17,914 nt of DNA from Chrysochromulina tobinii (taxonomy: Eukaryota > Haptophyta > Prymnesiales > Chrysochromulinaceae): NCBI GenBank assembly GCA_001275005.1, contig JWZX01001691.1, positions 1-17,914 on the forward strand. Direction: 5' to 3'. The translations under genes were made by a program, and so were the position numbers. Positions 12,758 through 17,914 of the stretch are shown here, piece by piece. How positions within the stretch are numbered: the first letter of the stretch is position 1; every line of letters begins with the position of its first letter. The notes under the pieces are model-generated. The model had not been told where the DNA came from, made no database searches, and worked only from the letters and a program-made list of their open reading frames with translations.

Positions 12758-15700
12758 ATGGAGGCCGCCCTCTTCCTTGCGACTGCCGGTCTGTCCGCCG
12801 CGAATCAACTGTCCGCGGCGCAGTTCTTCAAGGTTCCTCTCAAGCAAGATTTTGAGCCACCCATCGTTCCCAAGATCGAGGCCAATCAAAAGGCCCGCGG
12901 ATGGGACGAGAGCCAGCCAGTTTACCCCATGCCAGTGGTCGCTAAGCAAAAGACTGGGATCGTGCCTGTGGCGGAGTCGCACCCCATCGATGTCAAGGCA
13001 GCATCGCGCCGCCTTCAGGCTTCGTGCCCGTCCCCACCTCCTCCGGCGCCGATCATAGTTCCGAGCACTTGCCCGGCCTATCCGAACCTGCAATTCCTCA
13101 ACGCATCGATGGGCTTTTCGGGCATTCCGAGCATTCCCATTCTGCTGCCTGGTCAGCGGAATGCCACAACCGGCACTTACATCGAGTCAAGCGGCCTCTT
13201 CGAGTGGACGTCCGATTGCCCGGTGGCCATCAATCTTGGCCGGAACGAGGACCTGTACACCAAGGTCTTCGTCCAGCCCCGGTGGAAGCTGAAGTATGCC
13301 TGGGAGACGTCGCAGACCTTCATCCTGTTCCCCGACTGGAACCGGATCCCATTCTTCATCCCCGCGGGGGCGAACAGCTTCAACACCTACAACTGGTTTG
13401 GCACCCTGAACGCCGAGTTCACGTTCCAACCCATTCCGAATACGTTCCAAGACTTTTACCACCGCTCAACCACCTGGGTACGCGCGTCCAAAGGCCCCCG
13501 CCGCGCGTGCTGAACGAGCGCATGCTACTCGCGCTCAACCCCTGAACACGCGCGAACTCGCGCACGAGCCCCACGATGATCCGACCGCCTGCGCCTTTGC
13601 TCACCCATCTCTCAGGGATGGTGTGGCGAGGCCATGCCTGCCACAGCGCGGGTCAACTGTACGGCAGGGAACTTCGGTCTCGCCAACTCGGGCTACGTGT
13701 ACCTCACCATCCATGCCATCGCGTCCGAGTTCAAATTTCCAGAGTCTCGGCTCACTGGCCGCATCACCGTCTCGACGATCCCCCCGACCCTCACGTACAT
13801 CAAGCCCGCGCAGCTCAACGCCCTTCGCGACATCTATAACACCATGTGCAAGCCCACACAGGACCAGCTGCCCATTTGGAACCTCAACGCGATCCCGAGC
13901 AGCATCAACCGCCACTGGAGGCGATCTGAGTACCAAGCCGGCGCGTACTCGCACCGCAAGCCGACCCCTGGCTTCCTCTACCTCGCCAGCTACAACAGCA
14001 CCGGCCGCGAAGAGGATACGGACGAGGTTCCCTATTGCGATTGGCTCTTCACGACCCGCCTGGACTCGGTCCCCGCGGACCGCACGGTGGTTCTTGACAC
14101 GCCGCCCGGTCTCGCTGGTGCCGGCAACTGCGAGCGGATCGACTACGTCTTGTGCGATGCAGCTGGCGACGTCATCGAGATCGACCTCGACAGTCTAGGC
14201 CTGACGGGCACGCTCCCAGCTTCGTTCGTTGCGTTCGATAAGCTCAAGAATCTCTACCTGCGCGAAAACAAGATCACCGGCACCCTCCCGTCATCCATCT
14301 TTGCCTCGCCTTTCCTCGAGCGCGTCTTCCTCGGCAAGAACTTTATCACAGGACCCATCCCGTGCCCCATGCACCGCGAGACCGCACTGACGATGATCTC
14401 ACTCGAGCGCAACCTGTTCACTGGCACGCTGCCCGACTGCCTGTTCACGGATGCACCTTACCTGCAGAACCTCGATCTGAGCTACCTTGACCTCGATACC
14501 ACCATCCCCAGCACCATTGAGGAGGCCACCCAGTTGACCTCGCTCACCATGCGCCATGCCGGACTCGGCGGCAACCTGCCGCAGTCGATGAGGTGCAACG
14601 AGAAGCTCATGTGGGTGTCGCTCGAGCGCAACAAGATGTCTGGCACTGTGCCCAGCGACGTGGTCGGTGGCATGGGTGCCCTTTATGAGCTCGGACTCTC
14701 ATACAATGACTTCAGCGGCCCGATCCCCACGATCCCGAACACATCCTCGGCCTTCCGACACCTGTACCTCGACCACAACCGATTTTCGGGGCAGTTCCAG
14801 ACGCAGCTGGAGGGGTGGACTGCCAACCTGGACGCATCAACAAGCTCGCGGCTCTACCTGGACCACAACGACCTCAGTGGTCCGCTGCCCTCCTACCTGT
14901 ACGAGCTGATGACCGACGCGCACGGCATCAAACAGATCCAGATCAACGAGAATCATTTCCTGTGTGACCAGCAGCGTGGCGACTGGCCGGCATGGGTCTT
15001 CCGCCGGGGCACGGAAGAGTTTGGCGTGTGCACCCCTCTGGCCATGGTGACCAGCGCCACCGTCCCCAACCCCGGCAGCATTGTGGTCACGGGCACCAAC
15101 TTCCTCCCCAGCACTGAGCTCCAGTGCAAGATCATTAACTCGGTGACCTCCGTCGAAACGATCATCAATGCTGGATACCGCTCGCCGACGGAGGTAGAGT
15201 GCCTTGCGGGGACGGCGGCGGTTCCGACCTTGACCTACGTCGTGCAGGTGGCCAACTATGGCACCGACTTCTACTCGCCTACCCTCGCGGGATCGGCATA
15301 CGTGATGCGCACCGTTGTGATCCCAGCCGATCCTGCACGGACTTTGACGACTTCATTCGTAGCCTCGGGCGACGTCTCGTCCTACACCGCGGCCCGCCAG
15401 GCAGTTATGCGCGCAGCCTTCGCGGCGCAGGCGGGTGTCCCTGTGGACTGCGTGATCATCTCTGTCACCGCCGCGTCGGTGAACATCGCCGTGGAGATCG
15501 TGTACCCCACTCCGGTCGCGGCCGTGTCGGCCGCCGTTGGCCTCACGGCCCCCGGCGGTCTCTTCCAGAGCGCTGCATCGCTTGAGCAGGTGCTCCAGAT
15601 CGCGGGCGTGCCGGTGACCGTCACGGAGATTACGGCTGCCCCGCAGGTGATTGCGCAGAATCTATCGCTCGGCGAGATCAAGGAAGTGCTCTCGGTCGGT

Positions 15701-15895
15701 GCTGTCATCGCCATCGTTGTGGCGGTGGTCGCCGCGTGCTTCATGTGTATCTGCTGCTCGCACCTCATCCAACGCGAGCGTGCCGGCAAGCCCGTCTTCA
15801 AACCCGTGGGTGGCAGCGTCGGGGCTGTCACGTTGCCCTCCGCCACCACGCTGTCGAGCAGCAGCGCTGCGGCCTTTCGTGTGCACAAAGTCTGA
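12758..15895 (+). CDS. Type I membrane protein with plant-type leucine-rich repeats and IPT/TIG-like segment (two exons)
   Basis: Best read as exons 12758-13477 and 13616-15895, giving 999 aa. The N-terminus (MEAALFLATAGLSAA) is a short, signal-like hydrophobic stretch. A Pro-rich linker (~SPPPPAP) and a ~320-residue region of unknown fold follow. From ~424 to ~690 come about 11 LRRs of ~24 residues with the plant-type pattern L-L-L--N--TG-(L/I)P, e.g. LKNLYLRENKITGTLP and LYELGLSYNDFSGPIP, capped by cysteines (CERIDYVLC; FLCDQQ). At ~717-795 PGSIVVTGTNF and SPTEVECLAG suggest an IPT/TIG-like beta-sandwich. Residues ~810-915 hold an alpha/beta domain (AARQAVMRAAFAAQAGV, VIISVTAASVNIAVEIVYP) perhaps SEA-like. 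One helix (~931-953) ends in CFMCICCS, a likely palmitoylation cluster, then a ~45-residue Ser-rich tail with no kinase. Likely a surface adhesion or recognition protein; ligand unknown. Confidence 0.8.
13478..13615 (+). other. Spliceosomal intron, 138 nt, phase 0
   Basis: Exon 1 ends TGG at 13477, followed by GTACGC; the 3' end is a pyrimidine-rich stretch closing with CATCTCTCAG at 13615. Removing it joins FYHRSTTW to GWCGEAMPATARVN in one frame. Without splicing, a TGA at 13511-13513 ends the protein. It is the only clear intron in the window, and its length is a multiple of three. Confidence 0.8.
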
Positions 15896-16388
15896 GCGGC
15901 ACGCTTTGAAGTCACACTCAAGGCCATGCGGCGATGAGGAGCTCTCCGAAGACCATCTGCGAACGAGCTCCATGTGCAAGACCTGAAAACGAGCTCCAAG
16001 GATCAGGATGGAGGACGCGTGTCATCGATCTAGCTGAGATTCAACCCCAAAGCACCGCTTGTGAGTCGGATGTCCCAGGAGTGTTGCCCGCATGCTTCCA
16101 GCATGAAGGCATGAAGGGGCAATGCGGCAAACCGACCTGCTGGGTAAATTTCGACCAGCCGGCAGGACTCGCGCATCTTCCAACTAGTTTGGTGAACCTC
16201 TTTTATGTACGAGCTCGGTATTTTGTTAAGGATAGCGGTCAGTCCCCTCCCACGTCCTGGATTTTGTATTAGCGGCTCTTACCAGCCTCCTTCATACATC
16301 ATACATCATAGGCTAACTAAAACCCTAACCCTTGTAAACCCTATTTTATTAGCGGTTGTAGATCGCGCAGTGGCTGTGACGTCCTGTC
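15896..16388. other. Convergent spacer between LRR and methyltransferase genes
   Basis: This 493-bp stretch holds both 3' flanks and becomes clearly A/T-richer from about 16140 on. It contains a 13-15 bp imperfect direct repeat around ATTAGCGG (16261-16275 and 16343-16355) that brackets CATACAT-type repeats and a telomere-like motif. A plus-strand TGTAA lies at 16333-16337. No coding region was recognised. Confidence 0.5.
16318..16342. repeat. Telomere-like / telo-box motif
   Basis: TAAAACCCTAACCC followed by TTGTAAACCCT gives degenerate CCCTAA/CCCTAAAA units (minus strand TTAGGG/TTTTAGGG). AAACCCTAA at 16320-16328 is the exact plant telo-box, here between convergent genes rather than in a promoter. 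Confidence 0.5.
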
Positions 16389-17468
16389 TTACAGTTGTTT
16401 ACCAATATTTTGGACCCGGCTGCGGCTCCGGCCCTTGCTTTCGATCATGCCCTCAGGCACGACCGCACGGGAGACATGGTGTGAGATCGCCTGGGAGTTC
16501 TGGTCAAGCTTGTCGAGATCGCAGCGGTTGTACCAGCTGCAGTCGTTGGCCTCCCGGGAAAAGGAGACATAATTGCATCGTGCGCAGAAATGCAGGCACC
16601 AGTCTGCGCACGTCTCGAGCGAGTGCACGTCGCCAAATCCGAAGCGAGTGTCGTGGAGTGCGAGTGTCCCCTTATCTCCAAGATTGCAGTCGCCAAGGCC
16701 GTCTTCGACGTCGGTCGCTTCGCAAAAGCCTTTGAGGCCCTCGTCGGGCGCAGCGTGCAACGTCGCCGGTCGGATGCGCTTCATGAATGGGGTTTCCATC
16801 TGCGCGCGCGCAGCGACGCGGGTCGGGCCGGCGAGGAAGCGCGCGAGGTGGAAGACACCCCAGCGGCCCGGGCGATCGTAAAAGGGCGACTGGTAACTCG
16901 CCTCGCCGTCGAGGAAACCGCCCTCGTCATAGAAGATGCGTGAGATCACACCCTTGTATTGGCGAGTCAGCCGCGGAAGCGTCTTCATGTCCGTCTTACA
17001 GTGCGTGTCATGCGCAACGTAGATGGTCGCATTGGTTTCCGTGCGCGCGTGGACTGCGAGAAGCAGCTTTAGCCACTTCTCGTTTTGCGCCTCTGCGTCC
17101 ATTGGCCACCAGAAGTACACGTTGCACTTTGAGAGAGCCTCTGGCGTCTTTTGAGCAACATTCTCGAACGGTTTGCACAGCACACGGAAACCGCGAGCGC
17201 GCAGCTTCTTGCAGTAGGCCGCGTCAAGCTCAATCGCCGTCACGCTCGCTGCGTGGTGCGACACGCACGACATGACATCACCATTTCTCGTACCGATCTC
17301 GCAAAAGTGTCTGCCGGCCACGCGGTTGGCGAGGAAGTCGGCAACAGCGAGTGGTGAACGAATGGGGTACTTGTCGACCGTCGTGAAGTTAGGCAGGTTC
17401 CAGCAGTGTGATGGCGGCGGGTGCCAAACAGGAATGGAAGGCGGCATGATTCGCTTTCGCAAGATCAT
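16389..17468 (-). CDS. Class I methyltransferase-like domain fused to a Cys-rich (PAN-like) domain
   Basis: Predicted 359 aa, intronless, from the ATG at 17468 (G at -3); a second ATG at codon 8 is possible. Residues ~35-210 look like a SAM-dependent methyltransferase fold: HFCEIGTRNGDVMSCV (54-69) is a glycine-loop motif I, and VTAIELD (76-82) ends in the acidic motif II that usually binds the SAM ribose. KCNVYFWWPMDAE (114-126) sits where motif IV should be, and VAHDTHCKTD (151-160) follows. A linker leads to a C-terminal Cys-rich domain (~247-318) with C249, C261, C287, C291, C295, C298, C310 and C316; the spacing CARCNYVSFS---DCSW---CD suggests a disulphide-stabilised PAN/apple-like module. 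No clear signal peptide is visible, although a disulphide domain would suggest the secretory route. Substrate unknown. Confidence 0.65.
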   Translation of the reverse strand: MILRKRIMPPSIPVWHPPPSHCWNLPNFTTVDKYPIRSPLAVADFLANRVAGRHFCEIGTRNGDVMSCVSHHAASVTAIELDAAYCKKLRARGFRVLCKPFENVAQKTPEALSKCNVYFWWPMDAEAQNEKWLKLLLAVHARTETNATIYVAHDTHCKTDMKTLPRLTRQYKGVISRIFYDEGGFLDGEASYQSPFYDRPGRWGVFHLARFLAGPTRVAARAQMETPFMKRIRPATLHAAPDEGLKGFCEATDVEDGLGDCNLGDKGTLALHDTRFGFGDVHSLETCADWCLHFCARCNYVSFSREANDCSWYNRCDLDKLDQNSQAISHHVSRAVVPEGMIESKGRSRSRVQNIGKQL

Positions 17469-17581
17469 TGCGGAATCTGTGTGTGAACGTTAACACGACA
17501 GACGCGACAACTATTACGGTGTGTCCTCCCGGCTCCCCCCGGTGTCTTTTTACAATATTACCGGTGTGTGTGTCCCGTGTG

Positions 17582-17587
17582 TTTATA
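17582..17587 (-). promoter_or_regulatory. Candidate TATA box
   Basis: TATAAA on the minus strand, ~115 bp upstream of the methyltransferase ATG, in an otherwise GC-leaning region. Distance allows a 5' UTR of ~85 nt. Sequence match only. Confidence 0.25.
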
Positions 17588-17883
17588 CATGTAGAGCGGT
17601 CTCACGGCCACGAGATCGCGGGGCTAAATTCTACCTAGCCTGGGGGGCTTGATTTTAGGACAGCGCTTCTAGAGTGCTCCAGGCATATCAGGCACCTCCA
17701 CTGAGTGTGTGGATTCGTTCTTGAAGCGCCTGGCTCATAGTTATTACGTGGTTCACACACAGGTCGTTCTCCATTCACAGTCCGTCGATATCGGTGAATT
17801 TACTGTGAAAATCTTCATACTGCTCACGTCCCATTCTAGACAGTACGGGTCCCGGGGAGGGAGAGGCACGACAAACACGCGGT

Positions 17884-17914
17884 GAGAGGGCGGCGGCGGC
17901 GAGGGCGGCGGCGG
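17884..17914. repeat. GGC-rich simple repeat at window edge
   Basis: GGCGGCGGCGAGGGCGGCGGCGG runs into the window end. It could be a 5' UTR or the start of coding sequence of the next gene; it cannot be resolved here. Confidence 0.6.

Larger units (their letters stand above)
17469..17914. other. Upstream flank of the methyltransferase gene to window edge
   Basis: This 446-bp stretch should contain the 5' UTR and promoter of the minus-strand methyltransferase gene. It is less GC-rich than the rest and has GTGTGT tracts near 17563-17582. It includes a minus-strand TATAAA and ends in a GGC-rich repeat. No protein with a recognisable domain was found. Confidence 0.5.

Overview
The window looks like nuclear DNA from a GC-rich, gene-dense, intron-poor unicellular eukaryote, most likely a microalga. 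A haptophyte is my best guess. The reasons are: eukaryote-only families (ArfGAP2/3, RAD60/NIP45 SUMO-like protein, PKG-type kinase, COA1/TIM21-like protein), a recognisable GT-AG intron, ATG starts with Kozak-like contexts, GC-rich codon use, and a methyltransferase fused to a Cys-rich domain of a kind I associate with haptophyte-like algae. The lineage call is inference from gene content. I see no rRNA, tRNA, transposase, phage or CRISPR signal.

Layout from left to right: the 3' end of an ArfGAP2/3-like gene (+, cut by the window edge) ends in KDEL. After about 210 bp comes a RAD60/ESC2/NIP45-like gene (+). A convergent spacer of about 670 bp leads to a three-CNB-domain cyclic-nucleotide-dependent AGC kinase (-), whose true ATG encodes a myristoylation motif. 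This kinase shares a 150-bp head-to-head promoter region with a COA1/TIM21-like mitochondrial membrane protein (+) that seems to be internally duplicated. A DEAD-box helicase (+) follows, with a presequence-like N-terminus, an in-frame minisatellite and an RGG tail. A 950-bp convergent spacer rich in inverted repeats separates it from a secreted or ER ARM-repeat protein (-).

The right half holds a bestrophin-family channel gene (+) whose reading frame is broken in the middle (frameshift or unrecognised intron). Next is a two-exon gene (+) for a large type I membrane protein with about 11 plant-type LRRs, an IPT/TIG-like segment and a C-terminal transmembrane helix. It converges, across a spacer with a telomere-like motif, on a methyltransferase/Cys-rich fusion gene (-). 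The last 446 bp are upstream flank plus a GGC repeat.

The genes do not form one pathway, and I do not see a self-contained novel system. Most are housekeeping or signalling genes with unusual architectures. The best leads are the kinase's mixed cyclic-nucleotide pockets, the duplicated COA1-like protein, the repeat expansions inside the helicase, the LRR surface protein, the methyltransferase/Cys-rich fusion, and the interrupted bestrophin.
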